A stretch of 64,000 nt of DNA. Source: an uncultured Aquimarina sp. (GTDB lineage: Bacteria > Bacteroidota > Bacteroidia > Flavobacteriales > Flavobacteriaceae). Numbering within the stretch: the stretch's first letter is position 1; every line of letters starts with the position of its first letter. The stretch lies in assembly GCA_947496705.1 (NCBI GenBank), contig CANMDW010000002.1, positions 682,001-746,000 on the forward strand, written 5' to 3'. The notes below the pieces were generated by a model. That model was not told the DNA's origin. It worked only from the letters and a program-made list of their open reading frames with translations, and ran no database searches. Positions 17,925-29,400 of this stretch are shown piece by piece. The position numbers and the translations under genes were made by a program.

Positions 17925-19262
17925 TTATTTTTTCACCATAAATGGAATGTTTCCTCCTCCTGCTTTGCCTTTATTATCGTACACATATACCAAAATACGG
18001 TATTCGCCTTCTTGTGGTGTTATAAAGTTGAATGTATCTCCTTTATCGGAAATAACCTTAACAATAACTGCAGGTGGTTCTATTTCTTTTTCTCCTCCCT
18101 GACTTCTGGTAATGACTTCTTTTGAAATTACCCATTTATACACTAAAGTATCATTATCTGGTTCTGAAGCGAATACTTCTGCTGTGTATTTTTGATCAGG
18201 TTTTAAGTATACATTATCGGTAGCCTTTTTACCATCCAGGAATAAGGAATCTACTCTTGGTGCCCGGTTTTCGGGATATTTGCCAGTCCATAGTTTGGTT
18301 AGGTTGTCTATGGTTTCTGTTTGACTTCCGTCTTTATGAAACATCCCGTACCAGGTTGGTGTACGTTCTTGTTTCTGCCCCCACTCGAAGGCAAAACCAC
18401 CTAAACATCTACCAGATTTGTTATTAATAAGTCCTTTTTCTATTCTCTTTAAAATACCGTCTGCTTTTGGGCCACTGACTTCTTCTATTTCTCTATTCCA
18501 TGCTGTTTTTGGCATTTCCCAGAATCCCATGGGACCAAATTCTGTAATCATATACGGTTTTTGAATGCCTGTATTTTTCATACTTTCTTCTACATTTTCC
18601 AGGTCTCCATATACCTGTACAGATACGATGTCGACTTGTGGGCATCGTTCTAAAGCTACTTTTAAATGCTCTTCTATTACACCCGCAAATGTGAGTGTCA
18701 CTGGATGATTTGGATCCTCCTGGTGTATAAAATCTACGATATCTGCCATAGCATCATACACTTTTGGATTTACCGCTTTTAAGGTTTCGTCTTCATTAAA
18801 AAGTAAATTCAATTCATTACCCACTACCCAACACAATACGTTAGGGTGGTTTTTATACTTTTTTATAATTGTTTTTACTTTTTCAAATTGTTTCGCAACT
18901 GCTTCGGTATCATTATAATCAAAACCATACAATTCTTTTCCTATACTAATACCCATAGCCACCATAAAGTTATACTTTTCGGCTGCAGCCAATTCTTGTT
19001 CTGCATTTTTTACTGTCCAGGTTCTGAAAGCATTGCCTCCGGCTTTATGTAAAGCTTCAAAATCATGACCATCGGCATAATTAATACCTACGCCTTTTAT
19101 TTCAAATTTTTCGCTATTTATATAAAAACTATACTGTCCTTCTACTTCTTTCACCTGAACCAATGAAGGATTACTGTCATTACCTTCTTTTTTCTGACCT
19201 GTTGTTATGCAAGAGAAAAAAAACATGCTAATAAAAGCTGAAAAAATATGTTGTTTTATCAT
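17925..19262 (-). CDS. Clan GH-A glycoside hydrolase lipoprotein (GH2-like barrel)
   Basis: 445 residues. A lipoprotein signal (FFFSC, Cys18), a TIM barrel (about 50-330) with acid/base Glu150 in VVGNEL and nucleophile Glu241 in ITEFGP, then an Ig-like C-terminal domain. The Asn-Glu and EFG motifs place it in clan GH-A, near GH2 catalytic domains, but it lacks GH2's N-terminal sandwich domains. Substrate is unknown; a transglycosidase or exo-acting role on side chains is possible. It starts directly at the end of the PhyH-type gene, so translation is probably coupled. Confidence 0.82.
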   Translation of the reverse strand: MIKQHIFSAFISMFFFSCITTGQKKEGNDSNPSLVQVKEVEGQYSFYINSEKFEIKGVGINYADGHDFEALHKAGGNAFRTWTVKNAEQELAAAEKYNFMVAMGISIGKELYGFDYNDTEAVAKQFEKVKTIIKKYKNHPNVLCWVVGNELNLLFNEDETLKAVNPKVYDAMADIVDFIHQEDPNHPVTLTFAGVIEEHLKVALERCPQVDIVSVQVYGDLENVEESMKNTGIQKPYMITEFGPMGFWEMPKTAWNREIEEVSGPKADGILKRIEKGLINNKSGRCLGGFAFEWGQKQERTPTWYGMFHKDGSQTETIDNLTKLWTGKYPENRAPRVDSLFLDGKKATDNVYLKPDQKYTAEVFASEPDNDTLVYKWVISKEVITRSQGGEKEIEPPAVIVKVISDKGDTFNFITPQEGEYRILVYVYDNKGKAGGGNIPFMVKK

Positions 19263-19985
19263 TTAGCTACGTTCTTCTATTATCTCACTTGTTGAAAACT
19301 TATAGCGCATATTGCGATACACACAGATATCGGTTATATCTTCCGGAGTACCTTTTGGAACTGCTCTAAAATTAGACGAAATCCTATCTTTCTTTACCGG
19401 CATTACCCTATGCCAACAATGGCCATGCAAGAATATTACTGTTCCTTTTTTTGGTTTAAAAACCAATTGACCTTCTAGATCTTCATTAGGGATCCCAACA
19501 GGAAGCATTCCTGCTTTATGGGTTTTAGGAAAAATAACGATTTCTCCACCTGTTTCATCTGTTATATCGTGTGTGTATACCAATCTATTAAGGTTATACT
19601 GCATTTTATCATCTGGGGAACAGTCTTGATGCCACGCCTGACCTATACTACCTCCTTTAGAAAACATCATCATACAATACAGGTTATTCCATCCTTCTTT
19701 CAAAATATGATCTGTAATTGCATTAAAACGTTTGTTTTTATCAATACCATCAAAATATGATTTACCTTCTCTGTAAGGAAACCATGGGATAACTTCTACA
19801 GCAGATTTTGTGATAAACTCATCTGTATGTTCCCAATCTGGATTAACACCATAATGATCAAGTATGATGTTGTTATACTTATCCATTAATTCATTGCTGA
19901 AAAAGTTTTCGAAAATAACAAAACCATTTTCCCAAAACTCTTCTATTAATAAATCCTCATCCATATCGCTGTATTTTATTATCAA
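19263..19985 (-). CDS. Phytanoyl-CoA dioxygenase (PhyH)-family protein
   Basis: 240 residues, a double-stranded beta-helix Fe(II)/2-oxoglutarate oxygenase. The iron ligands are likely His119 and Asp121 (WHQD) and His192 (WHRVMP), with Arg201 a candidate for 2-oxoglutarate binding. There is no signal peptide. The family hydroxylates many small molecules, and the substrate here is unknown. Its place between transaldolase and a glycosidase gene (gap of 5 bases to the former, none to the latter) ties it to sugar breakdown, perhaps removing a methyl or other substituent from a sugar by oxidation. That is inference. Confidence 0.85.
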   Translation of the reverse strand: MIIKYSDMDEDLLIEEFWENGFVIFENFFSNELMDKYNNIILDHYGVNPDWEHTDEFITKSAVEVIPWFPYREGKSYFDGIDKNKRFNAITDHILKEGWNNLYCMMMFSKGGSIGQAWHQDCSPDDKMQYNLNRLVYTHDITDETGGEIVIFPKTHKAGMLPVGIPNEDLEGQLVFKPKKGTVIFLHGHCWHRVMPVKKDRISSNFRAVPKGTPEDITDICVYRNMRYKFSTSEIIEERS

Positions 19986-19990
19986 TGATA

Positions 19991-20647
19991 TTATACTTGC
20001 ATCGATTGTGCGTCTTCCAAAAATTTCTTCAACCCACTATCTGTTAATGGGTGTTTCAATAATCCTTCTATGGCCGAAAGTGGACCTGTCATGACATCTG
20101 CACCAATTTTGGCGCAATTCACCACATGCATTGTATGTCTTACTGATGCAGCAAGAATTTGTGTTTCAAAACCATAATTATTGTATACTCTTCGAATCTC
20201 ATCTATCAATAGTAAACCGTCTGTGGATATATCGTCTAATCTTCCTATAAATGGAGACATATAAGTCGCTCCGGCTTTTGCAGCCAGTAAGGCTTGCCCA
20301 CAAGAAAAAACGAGAGTACAATTCGTTTTAATTCCCTTATCTGTAAAATATTTTATGGCTTTTATCCCATCTTTTATCATCGGTATTTTGACTACAATTT
20401 GTGGATGCAATGCCGCTAATTCTTCTCCTTCTTTGATCATCTCATCAAGAGTAGTTCCTATAACCTCTGCAGAAACGTCTCCTTCTACGACTTCACAAAT
20501 ATTGCGATAGTGGTTTAATATATTTTCTTTTCCGTTTACACCTTCTTTTGCCATTAGGGATGGATTTGTAGTTACCCCATCTAATACTCCAAGCGCTTGT
20601 GCTTCTTTAATCTGATCTAAATTTGCTGTATCTATAAAAAATTTCAT
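19991..20647 (-). CDS. Transaldolase, short TalC/Fsa-type
   Basis: 218 residues. It matches the small decameric transaldolase group: [13 protein letters not shown] start, GVTTNPSL, Schiff-base Lys87 in VVKIPM and TNCTLVFS. It moves a three-carbon unit in the non-oxidative pentose phosphate pathway, and so carries xylulose 5-phosphate from XylB toward glycolysis. Fructose-6-phosphate aldolase has the same fold and cannot be excluded. Confidence 0.92.
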   Translation of the reverse strand: MKFFIDTANLDQIKEAQALGVLDGVTTNPSLMAKEGVNGKENILNHYRNICEVVEGDVSAEVIGTTLDEMIKEGEELAALHPQIVVKIPMIKDGIKAIKYFTDKGIKTNCTLVFSCGQALLAAKAGATYMSPFIGRLDDISTDGLLLIDEIRRVYNNYGFETQILAASVRHTMHVVNCAKIGADVMTGPLSAIEGLLKHPLTDSGLKKFLEDAQSMQV

Positions 20648-20749
20648 CTGTTATATATATTATTTTCTAATTGTCAGATGGAATTCGCCATCTTTTGCCT
20701 TGGTTACTATCGGCCCCTATCGAAATGGCTTATTTCATTCTCTCTAGTT
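20648..20749 (-). promoter_or_regulatory. Intercistronic gap with hairpin in the pentose operon
   Basis: This is the only long gap (102 bases) in the operon. AGATGG (20676-20681) pairs with CCATCT (20688-20693). No T-run follows on the minus strand, so a transcript-processing or stability hairpin is more likely than a terminator. An internal promoter is possible. Confidence 0.4.
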
Positions 20750-22366
20750 TTATCCTACAAAGTAGGATAGTATGGTTATTACTATAAGTACTAATAAAAC
20801 AGACAGGATGATGTCTGATAATGTAATACTTTCTTTATTCTCTAATTTATGTTCTTTGGTTAATGTACCTAAGGATAATCCTGCTATTGCTGCATAGCTT
20901 GGCGGATTAGTAAACAGACTCACTGTAATACATATGACTACAGAAAAAATGAACATAAAAATTGCCATATGCGCAAAATTTATGATTGCAAACTGATAGG
21001 CAATTCCTGACAGATCGTCTTTAAATATTTCTGCCGTAATTCTTAATGCAGCCACTATCAGGCCCGAAAACAATGTTACTATCGCCGCTTTAGAATTCAC
21101 CCTTTTCCATAGGACTCCAAGCAAAAATACGGCTGTGATCGGGGGAGCGATATAGGATTGTACACTTTGTAAATATTGATATAAAACACCGCCTCCGATT
21201 TTATTCATGATCGGAATCCAAATAATTCCCATAACTACCATCATTACTGTAGCCAGTTTTCCAACGTTTAGTAATCGTCTTTCTGAAGTATATGGTTTCA
21301 ATTTTTTATAGATATCGATCGTAAAAATTGTAGAACAGGAGTTAAACACCGAAGCTAGCGAACTCATTAACGCCGCCATCAGTCCTCCTGCTACAAGTCC
21401 TTTAAGCCCTACGGGTAATAATGTTTTCACTAATATCGGAAATACCTCATCTGCTTTTTCATAGGTCAATACCCCTTGTTTAGCCAATGCAAATGCTATA
21501 ATACCGGGAATAAGAAATATAAAAATGGGTAAAATCTTAAGGTATGCTCCAAATATGGCTCCGCGCCTACCTATTTTAATATTATTGGCTGCCAGGGTAC
21601 GCTGTACAATATATTGATCTGTACACCAATACCAGATACCAACAATTGTACCGCCAAAGAGTAGGCCTGTCCAGGGGAAATCGGGATCACTCATTGGTCT
21701 CCACATATTAAAATGATCTGATCCTACTGTTTCTTTTAGCGTGCTCCAACCACCTACTTCCTGCAATCCCAAAAAGGTAATAATAACAGAACCAGCGATA
21801 AGGATAATGGTCTGTAATGTTTCAGTATAAATAACAGCTTTCATACCGCCTACTACAGTATAAATCCCTGTAAAAACTACAATTCCAATTGCGCCATACC
21901 AGAACGGAATTCCAATTAATTCGGAAACCACAATTCCTCCTGCGTATATGGTTACAGATACTTTGGTAATTACATATCCAACTAATGAAAAAACAGATAA
22001 GAACCACCTGGACCTACTATCAAATCGCTTTTCGAGAAACTCGGGCATTGTAAAAACCTTGCTTCGCATATAAAAAGGAAGAAATAACCAACCCAACACC
22101 AAAACTATCCAGGCATGAAGCTCATAATGTGCCATTGGCATCCCGGATTCTGCTCCTGTTCCTGCTAATCCCACTACATGTTCAGAACCAATATTAGAGG
22201 CAAAGATGGATGCGCCAATAACAAACCAACCTACATTTCTACCTGCCAGGAAGTAATCTTCAGTATTTTTGTTTTTTTGAAGGATTACCCATATTGCGAC
22301 TCCTATTAATGCTAAAAAATACAGCCCTAAAACAATCCAATCTCCAAACTCTAATACTGATTTCAT
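20750..22366 (-). CDS. Sodium:solute symporter (SSS/SGLT family)
   Basis: 538 residues with about 13-14 membrane helices. It begins with a periplasmic N-terminus and shows SSS patterns such as AGRNVGWFVIGASIFASNIGSEH and the core bundle around ALMSSLASVFNSCSTIFTIDIY. This group includes sodium-driven sugar transporters of the inner membrane. It directly follows xylA (6-base gap), so xylose or xylo-oligosaccharide is the likely cargo. The operon therefore has a sodium-driven and a proton-driven porter, as expected for a marine bacterium with a sodium gradient. Confidence 0.92.
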   Translation of the reverse strand: MKSVLEFGDWIVLGLYFLALIGVAIWVILQKNKNTEDYFLAGRNVGWFVIGASIFASNIGSEHVVGLAGTGAESGMPMAHYELHAWIVLVLGWLFLPFYMRSKVFTMPEFLEKRFDSRSRWFLSVFSLVGYVITKVSVTIYAGGIVVSELIGIPFWYGAIGIVVFTGIYTVVGGMKAVIYTETLQTIILIAGSVIITFLGLQEVGGWSTLKETVGSDHFNMWRPMSDPDFPWTGLLFGGTIVGIWYWCTDQYIVQRTLAANNIKIGRRGAIFGAYLKILPIFIFLIPGIIAFALAKQGVLTYEKADEVFPILVKTLLPVGLKGLVAGGLMAALMSSLASVFNSCSTIFTIDIYKKLKPYTSERRLLNVGKLATVMMVVMGIIWIPIMNKIGGGVLYQYLQSVQSYIAPPITAVFLLGVLWKRVNSKAAIVTLFSGLIVAALRITAEIFKDDLSGIAYQFAIINFAHMAIFMFIFSVVICITVSLFTNPPSYAAIAGLSLGTLTKEHKLENKESITLSDIILSVLLVLIVITILSYFVG

Positions 22367-22372
22367 AAAATA

Positions 22373-23698
22373 TTAGATATATTGGTTTATGATATTTTCA
22401 AATAACTCTTGTTTTCCGCTTTGCAATTCTAATTCTCCATTTTCCAAAGCGATATCATACAAACTCTTCAGATCAAGTTTTCCTTCTTCAAAAGCTTTTC
22501 CGTTACCAGAATCAAAAGAATTATATCTTTTTTCTCTTAAACTGTCATACTTTGATGATGAAATAATCTTATCTGCAACAACCAATGCTCTTGCAAATAC
22601 ATCTGCGCCACCTATATGTGCCAGAAATACATCTTCCATATCGGTAGAATTTCTACGTATTTTAGCATCAAAATTAACGCCTCCACCTTGCAAGCCTCCT
22701 GATTTAAGGAATACCAGCATCGCCTCGGTAACTTCACCAATATTATTTGGAAACTGATCGGTATCCCAACCATTTTGATAATCACCTCTGTTCGCATCTA
22801 TGCTACCCAACATTCCTGCATCGGCAGCTACTTGTAACTCATGCTGAAAAGTGTGTTGCGCCAATGTAGCGTGGTTTACTTCAATATTGATTTTAAAATC
22901 TTTATCCAAACCATGCTCTTTTAAGAATGCGATCGAGGTAACAGTATCAAAATCATACTGATGTTTCATGGGTTCCATGGGTTTAGGTTCGATAAAGAAC
23001 GTTCCCTTAAACCCTTGTCCTCTTGCATAATCACGTGCTGCAGTTAAGAATTTGGCCATATGGTCCAACTCACGTTTCATATTAGTATTAAGAAGCGACA
23101 TATATCCTTCTCTTCCTCCCCAGAACACATAGTTTTCACCATTTAGCGCGATGGTAGCATCCAAAGCCAGTTTTACCTGCCCTCCTGCTCTTGCCAATAC
23201 ATTAAAATCGGGATTAGTAGCTGCCCCGTTCATATAACGAGGGTTTGAAAAACAGTTTGCAGTACCCCAAAGAAGTTTTACGCCAGAAGCTTTTTGTTTC
23301 TCTTTGACATACTCAACAATGGTCGACAATCTTTTTTCTGATTCTGAAAATGTTGCTGCCTCTCTTACCAAATCATAATCATGAAAGCAGAAATAATCAA
23401 ATCCCATTTTGGTAATAAACTCAAAAGCTGCATCTGCTTTTTCTTTTGCTGCTGTAATTGCATCTGTAGATTGATCCCATGCATAATTTAATGTCCCGGG
23501 GCCAAAAGGATCAGCACCAGTACCACAGAAGGTATGCCAATAGGCAATGGCAAACTTAAAATGTTCTTTCATTGTTTTACCGGCTACCATTCTATCGGCA
23601 TCATAATATTTAAATGCCAGTGGGTTATCTGAAGCAGCACCTTCAAACTTTATATCGGTAATTCCTTTAAAATATTCTTTATTTCCTATCAAGGCCAT
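22373..23698 (-). CDS. xylA: Xylose isomerase
   Basis: 441 residues, the length of class II enzymes. Catalytic His106 and Asp109 (FHDYD) and metal-binding Glu237 (EPKP) align with the known positions of this class. It turns D-xylose into D-xylulose with two divalent metal ions, in the cytoplasm. It starts 2 bases after xylB ends. No frameshift or missing motif is seen. Confidence 0.97.
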   Translation of the reverse strand: MALIGNKEYFKGITDIKFEGAASDNPLAFKYYDADRMVAGKTMKEHFKFAIAYWHTFCGTGADPFGPGTLNYAWDQSTDAITAAKEKADAAFEFITKMGFDYFCFHDYDLVREAATFSESEKRLSTIVEYVKEKQKASGVKLLWGTANCFSNPRYMNGAATNPDFNVLARAGGQVKLALDATIALNGENYVFWGGREGYMSLLNTNMKRELDHMAKFLTAARDYARGQGFKGTFFIEPKPMEPMKHQYDFDTVTSIAFLKEHGLDKDFKINIEVNHATLAQHTFQHELQVAADAGMLGSIDANRGDYQNGWDTDQFPNNIGEVTEAMLVFLKSGGLQGGGVNFDAKIRRNSTDMEDVFLAHIGGADVFARALVVADKIISSSKYDSLREKRYNSFDSGNGKAFEEGKLDLKSLYDIALENGELELQSGKQELFENIINQYI

Positions 23699-23700
23699 CT

Positions 23701-25194
23701 TTAATTTTTATTTTTTATAATTCTATTTAATTCTCTTTTCCAATTTGTGTATGCTTCTTTATAATCTTCCTGATTTTGAAGCGGGTGATACGTCATCACA
23801 TGATCATTTTTGGTGATCATCGTTCCAAAATCTTCGAATGTACCATCACTCAATCCTGCAGCTCTAGCAGCACCTATGGCACCTGTTGTATTGTAAATTT
23901 CTATTTCCTGATTGATTAGGGTAGCTACAGTATTCGAAAAAATCTCTGAACGGAATAAATTGTCATTCCCAGCTCGTATTACTTTTATCTCTGTACTGTC
24001 TTTTTTTAGGATCTCCATTCCGTAGACAAAGGAGAATGCTATTCCTTCTAGGGCAGCTCTAAAAATATGTGATCGCGTGTGTTTATTTAGATTTAGGTTG
24101 CAGATATGAGTACCTATAGTTTGGTTATCAAACATTCGTTCTGCTCCGTTACCAAAAGGTATTAGCTGCAAATTATTTGAACCTACAGGAACTTTAGATG
24201 CATGAGAATTCATGGTTTGATACGAGTTGGTCTCAAGATTAAGATTGTTTTTTAACCATCTGTATTGAATCCCTGCTCCGTTGATGCACAAAAGCTTGCC
24301 TATGCTTATTTTTTCTTCAGAATGGTTAACATGTGCAAAGTTGTTTAGCTTCAAGCCTTCTTTTGCAGAAAGATTATTGGTTACTGCATAAATAACTCCC
24401 GATGTACCTCCTGTAGCAGCCACTTCTCCGGGATTAAATACATTAAGCGATAACGCATTATTGGGTTGATCTCCCGCTCGATATAGAATAGGAATTCCTT
24501 CTTTAAGTCCGCTTTCATATGCGCCACTATAGGATAATTCGCTTTGTCGTGAAAAAGTAGGAACTATTTCCGGGATGAGATCCGGGTGTATATCATAATA
24601 CTCTAATAGCCATCTTGCAGGTTTATCTTTCTTAAAATCCCAAAGTATTCCTTCAGAAAGGCCTGATGTTGTAGTATTGGTAACTCCTGTAAACTTATAG
24701 GCTATATAATCACCTGGTAATAAAAACTTATGAATTCTTTTATAATTTTCGGGTTCGTTATCCCGTACCCATTTTAGCTTTGAAGCGGTAAAATTTGCAG
24801 GAGAATTCAATAGCGTATTCATACATTTTTCTTCACCAATTTCCTGAAAAGCTATATTCCCGATATCTACCGCTCTACTATCACACCAGATAATAGAATT
24901 TCTAATAAGCGCTCCTTCATTATCTAACAACACCAAACCATGCATTTGGTATGAAATTCCTATTCCTTTTATTTGATCCGGGTTGATTGCATTCTCTTTA
25001 AGTATTCGTTTTGAAGCTTTACAAACATTTTTCCACCAAAATTCTGGGTTTTGCTCTGCCCATTCTTTGTGGATAGATATAATATCCATTTCTTCTTCGG
25101 GTTCATTAACCGAGGCTATCGATTTACCGGTTTCGGCATGTACCAAAGCGGCTTTTATGGAAGAACTTCCTATGTCAAATCCTATGTAATACAT
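23701..25194 (-). CDS. xylB: Xylulokinase
   Basis: 497 residues, FGGY carbohydrate kinase family. It has an N-terminal phosphate loop ([12 protein letters not shown]), the xylulokinase [10 protein letters not shown] segment and the C-terminal ATP domain with [14 protein letters not shown]. It phosphorylates D-xylulose to the 5-phosphate. It is the first gene of the 11-gene pentose operon, so its upstream region should hold the main promoter. Confidence 0.95.
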   Translation of the reverse strand: MYYIGFDIGSSSIKAALVHAETGKSIASVNEPEEEMDIISIHKEWAEQNPEFWWKNVCKASKRILKENAINPDQIKGIGISYQMHGLVLLDNEGALIRNSIIWCDSRAVDIGNIAFQEIGEEKCMNTLLNSPANFTASKLKWVRDNEPENYKRIHKFLLPGDYIAYKFTGVTNTTTSGLSEGILWDFKKDKPARWLLEYYDIHPDLIPEIVPTFSRQSELSYSGAYESGLKEGIPILYRAGDQPNNALSLNVFNPGEVAATGGTSGVIYAVTNNLSAKEGLKLNNFAHVNHSEEKISIGKLLCINGAGIQYRWLKNNLNLETNSYQTMNSHASKVPVGSNNLQLIPFGNGAERMFDNQTIGTHICNLNLNKHTRSHIFRAALEGIAFSFVYGMEILKKDSTEIKVIRAGNDNLFRSEIFSNTVATLINQEIEIYNTTGAIGAARAAGLSDGTFEDFGTMITKNDHVMTYHPLQNQEDYKEAYTNWKRELNRIIKNKN

Positions 25195-25427
25195 GAAGCA
25201 ATTTTTTTCTTGTGATAAAAGTTCGACTTATTAAGCAGAAACAAAACTTCTATCTAAAAAATTACCGAAAACCTATATTAAAGTTTTCGTAATTAGTGAT
25301 AACATTTTTCTTTTAGAGCTTTTAAGTAAGATTAGAAAAGGAGCTACTTCTAGAGAACAATAGAAAAAACTCCCTTTCTTAATCCATCAAAAACTAACTG
25401 TTATTCAAATATATTTGTGGGGTAATC
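25195..25427 (-). promoter_or_regulatory. Presumed control region of the pentose operon
   Basis: A 233-base gap between GH16 and xylB. A near-perfect inverted repeat, ATTACCGAAAAC (25261-25272) and GTTTTCGTAAT (25283-25293), lies about 70-100 bases upstream of xylB and could be an operator for a dimeric regulator such as the LacI protein at 7516. An imperfect AAAGGGAG/CTCCTTTT pair (about 25335-25378) may end the GH16 transcript. No clear TAnnTTTG promoter was found. Confidence 0.4.
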
Positions 25428-26468
25428 TTAATTTTTCTGGTGCACTCTAATATAATCGATAACTAAGAATGCTGGAAAATCTTCGGGGACTGGATTAGCG
25501 GTAGGAAGATTACCTCCAACAGACAAAGCAAAAACAAAATAAAATTGATCATTAAAAGGGTATGGTTGTCCATTAGCTTGCGTAGTTGCTGGAGACATCG
25601 AATGATATTCTACATCATTTACCAACCATTTAATACTATTTTCTTCCCATATTATAGAAAATACATAGTATACCTCATCAAATGATTTCCCATCTTGTGA
25701 ACTATAGTGTACTGAATCAAATCTATGATTATCCGGAAAATCTGTACCATAGTGTCCAGTTCCTAAAATATCATCAGGATCTTCTCCTAAATACTCTACA
25801 ATATCGATTTCTCCACCACTTGGCCAATGTAACCCGGGATTATCTATAGTATACTCTTTATTAAACATAAATAAAGCTGACCAGGTTCCTGAAACTGATG
25901 GCATGGCGGCCCTAATATCTACTCTTCCATACTGAAATTCGAATTTGTCATCTGTATTAATTCTTGAAGACGAATAATCCATTCCTGATATATTTTCACT
26001 CTTTGCTTCAAGAATTAAATTACCTTCTCTAAAATAAAGGTTTTGATCACTATCGGTAAAATATTGTTCTTCATTATTACCCCATTGGCAAAGGCCTGGA
26101 CAACCATTTCCAATGTTATAACCCCATTTATTTGTGTCCAATCCATTTTCATTGAACTCATCTGACCATACTAAAGAATAACCATCATATGTCTGTGGTG
26201 CATCATATCCTTCGGTAGGTATTACAGCTGTAACTACACACTCTTGGCAATCAGAGCCTCCGCAATCAATTCCTGTTTCATCTCCGTTTTGGATTCCATC
26301 ATCACAAGTCGGACATACATTACAACTGGAACCTCCGCAATCTACTCCTGTTTCATCTCCATTCTGAAATCTATCAAAACAAGATGCTTTAATTTCATAT
26401 TCATCATCCGAAGAGCTTGAACAGCTCATAATTAATGTAGTTGCTAATAATAATAAAAAATATTTCAT
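25428..26468 (-). CDS. GH16 endo-beta-glycanase lipoprotein
   Basis: 346 residues. A lipoprotein signal (LIMSC, Cys16), two Cys-rich modules (residues 30-52 and 55-77), then a GH16 jelly-roll (about 95-346). The catalytic motif is GEIDIVEYLG with nucleophile Glu220, Asp222 and acid/base Glu225. The layout is closest to laminarinase-type GH16 enzymes acting on beta-1,3-glucan. A mixed-linkage glucan or galactan cannot be excluded. The Cys modules are the same type as in the big GH26 enzyme and the surface lipoprotein at 29883, pointing to a shared surface location. It starts one base after the FG-GAP gene ends. Confidence 0.92.
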   Translation of the reverse strand: MKYFLLLLATTLIMSCSSSSDDEYEIKASCFDRFQNGDETGVDCGGSSCNVCPTCDDGIQNGDETGIDCGGSDCQECVVTAVIPTEGYDAPQTYDGYSLVWSDEFNENGLDTNKWGYNIGNGCPGLCQWGNNEEQYFTDSDQNLYFREGNLILEAKSENISGMDYSSSRINTDDKFEFQYGRVDIRAAMPSVSGTWSALFMFNKEYTIDNPGLHWPSGGEIDIVEYLGEDPDDILGTGHYGTDFPDNHRFDSVHYSSQDGKSFDEVYYVFSIIWEENSIKWLVNDVEYHSMSPATTQANGQPYPFNDQFYFVFALSVGGNLPTANPVPEDFPAFLVIDYIRVHQKN

Positions 26469-26469
26469 G

Positions 26470-29400
26470 TCATTTACTTATTTTAAATAGTTGTATATCA
26501 TCATCGTTATTTAAAACGATAAGATGCGTTTTGTTTTTAGTGTTTATTAATGATACCTTTTTTGAGTCACGATTTACATCTAGCCCAGATTTATTTAGGT
26601 ACTTCAATTCTCCTTTGTCATTATTTAATAGTACATACCCTCTACCTGCATCATAACTTATCGTCTCTGTTTCTGAATCATAAAAATTTCCAATTCCAAT
26701 AATGTCTTTATAACCATCTTTATTTATATCTATAGTTTCAAAATCAAGTGTTGGAGAAAATTGTGTTTCTTTTGGCAATGGTATTAATTCAAAATTACCA
26801 TTCCCTTTATTTTTTAAATAACTTGAAGAAAATGTATATGCTTTCAGATGAAGTGCTTCTTCGATATTAATATCACCATAGATCTCTTTAATATTAGAAT
26901 TAGCAAACTGGCTAAAGCTCTTGACCCTTTCTTTAATAAATGAATTTTGTTCAGAGGAACATTCCCTACCTCTTACGGGAACTAGTTGTCCTTTATACTC
27001 TTTACTTAATAAAATATCAAAAGTTCCATTTTGATCAAAATCATTGGCATATACATGCAATGGTTTATGAATAGTTGGGTGAAATTTGTTATTATCACCT
27101 AAATTTCCCAACAGATAATCTTCATGTCCATCATTATCTAGATCAATAGCCTCAATGGTATACCACCAACCGTTGGTATTCTCTAAAACAGGGTTCTTTT
27201 CTTTTGAAAAAAATCCATTTTCATTTATAAACAGTGTAATTGGCATCCATTCTCCAACGGCTATTAAATCTTTATCGCCATCATTATCAAAATCTGATAA
27301 AACAATATCATTGATAAATCCGGTTTTTTCATCCAATCCTTTAATAACAATACTGGTTACATCTTTAAAAATCCCTTTATCATTTTCTAAAAAAAAGGAA
27401 GAATCTGACATGGGATATTTTCCAGGTAAAACTCCACCGGCAATAAACAAATCTAAATCTCCGTCATTATCGAAATCTATAGGTTTAACAGATGATGTAT
27501 TAACATACATTTTTGGCAAGGCTTTTACTTCTTTATGAAACACCCCTTTTCCGTTATTAACATATAGTATATCTTGTAACAATCTTGAATTTACTTCAAA
27601 TTCATACCCTCCATTTGCTACATATAAGTCTAAATCCCCATCATTATCGGCATCAAAAAAAACAGAATTAATTGCTTCATATTTTTTATCAATATCTAGT
27701 AGACCTTCATTTGTTTTGATAAAATTACCGTTTACATCTTGTTCTAATAAAACCGAAGGGTACCCTGATGCATTTCCAATAAAAATATCTTCTAATCCAT
27801 CGTTGTTTATATCGGCTATTGCTAATGCAGATGTTTTTACTGATTGTTTAAAGGGTAATAGCAACTGTAAATTATAATCATTAAAATAATTCTGCTTATG
27901 GCTAATACTATTATTGTTTGTTCCAGACACTTCAACAAGTAAGGTTTCCTTATTTTCTTTTTGTTTTATTATACGATTACCAGATTCTGTAAATTTTACA
28001 TCTATAAATGAGTTTGCCTGAATATTGGTTACTATTGTTTGCCTTTCTGAGTCCCAAACCACTTTAACACTGTCTACTTTTACATCTTGTTTCAATCCAA
28101 AATTTAAAGTTGTTGATACAGATGATTGAAAACCTCTACTTGTATATAATTCCTGAAATTGAGTATTTCCATTGGAATACACATAAACTTTACTACCAAT
28201 AGCAAATCGATTTTTATCAGATCCTTTTAATTTTATCTGAAGAAAATTATGCTTTGAGTTATTTTTATAAATAGCAGCTTGCTCATTAATATTGTTTAAA
28301 ATCAAATCCAAATCACCATCATTATCTAAATCTGCATAGGCTGCTCCATTAGAATTTATTTTATGCTGTAATCCCCAACTTTCACTTTTATCGGTAAACG
28401 TGTAATCACCATTATTTTTGTAAATGTAATTATGCAGCTTTGTTGATGGAATCAGGCTATGAAATTTATCCAAGGACATAGCTGTTTTAGCATCTAAATA
28501 TTGTTGATATGTATTCCTGAAATCTCGGTTATCAATATCTCTTTCTATACCATTGCTTATAAAAATATCCTTAAACCCATCATTATCAAAATCTGCAATA
28601 AGTGGCCCCCAACTCCAATCTGTTTTATTAATTCCTGCTAGTTGAGCAATTTCAGAAAAAGTACCATTGCCTTTATTTAATTGTAAAACATTGGACATGT
28701 ATTGTTTATGATATCCTATACTAACAACTGAATCAAATAACTTAGAATTCATAGTTGTCATATTTTCTTTGCTTCTCACATGATCTTCTGCTAACATATC
28801 TAACACCAATAAATCAGGTAGTAAATCGTTATTTAGATCTGCATAATCAGATCCCATACTATTTGATGAAATATGATTCGTTCTTTTTAGTATTTCGTTA
28901 GTAAAAGTCCCATCTTGATTATTAATAAATAATTGATCTGGCAATAAAAAATCATTACAGACATAAATATCTGGCCATAAATCATTGTTGAAATCTCCTA
29001 TCGAAGCGCTTAGGCTTGGATAAATACCTAAATCATTAAAAGCAGAGATAGTAACGTTCACAAACTTATTATTGTCATTCCTAAACAGTTGATTAGACAT
29101 CTTTGAGTACTCTGCCTTTACTTGACTAGAAACATTCTCAGGAAAAACAATATTTCTCATTTGATGATCTAACATATAGATGTCTAAATCACCATCATTA
29201 TCATAATCTAAAAAATAAGTTTGAGTAGAAAACCCTAGATGACCTAATCCTAAATCATTTGAAGATTCTTTAAATGTATTGTCCTTATTGTTAACATAAA
29301 TTTTATTTTGCAATACATCCTTCGTTTTCGCTGGGCTACTTTTGCAAACAAAAATATCCAGCCAGCCATCGCTGTTTATATCTACCATTGAAACACCTGT

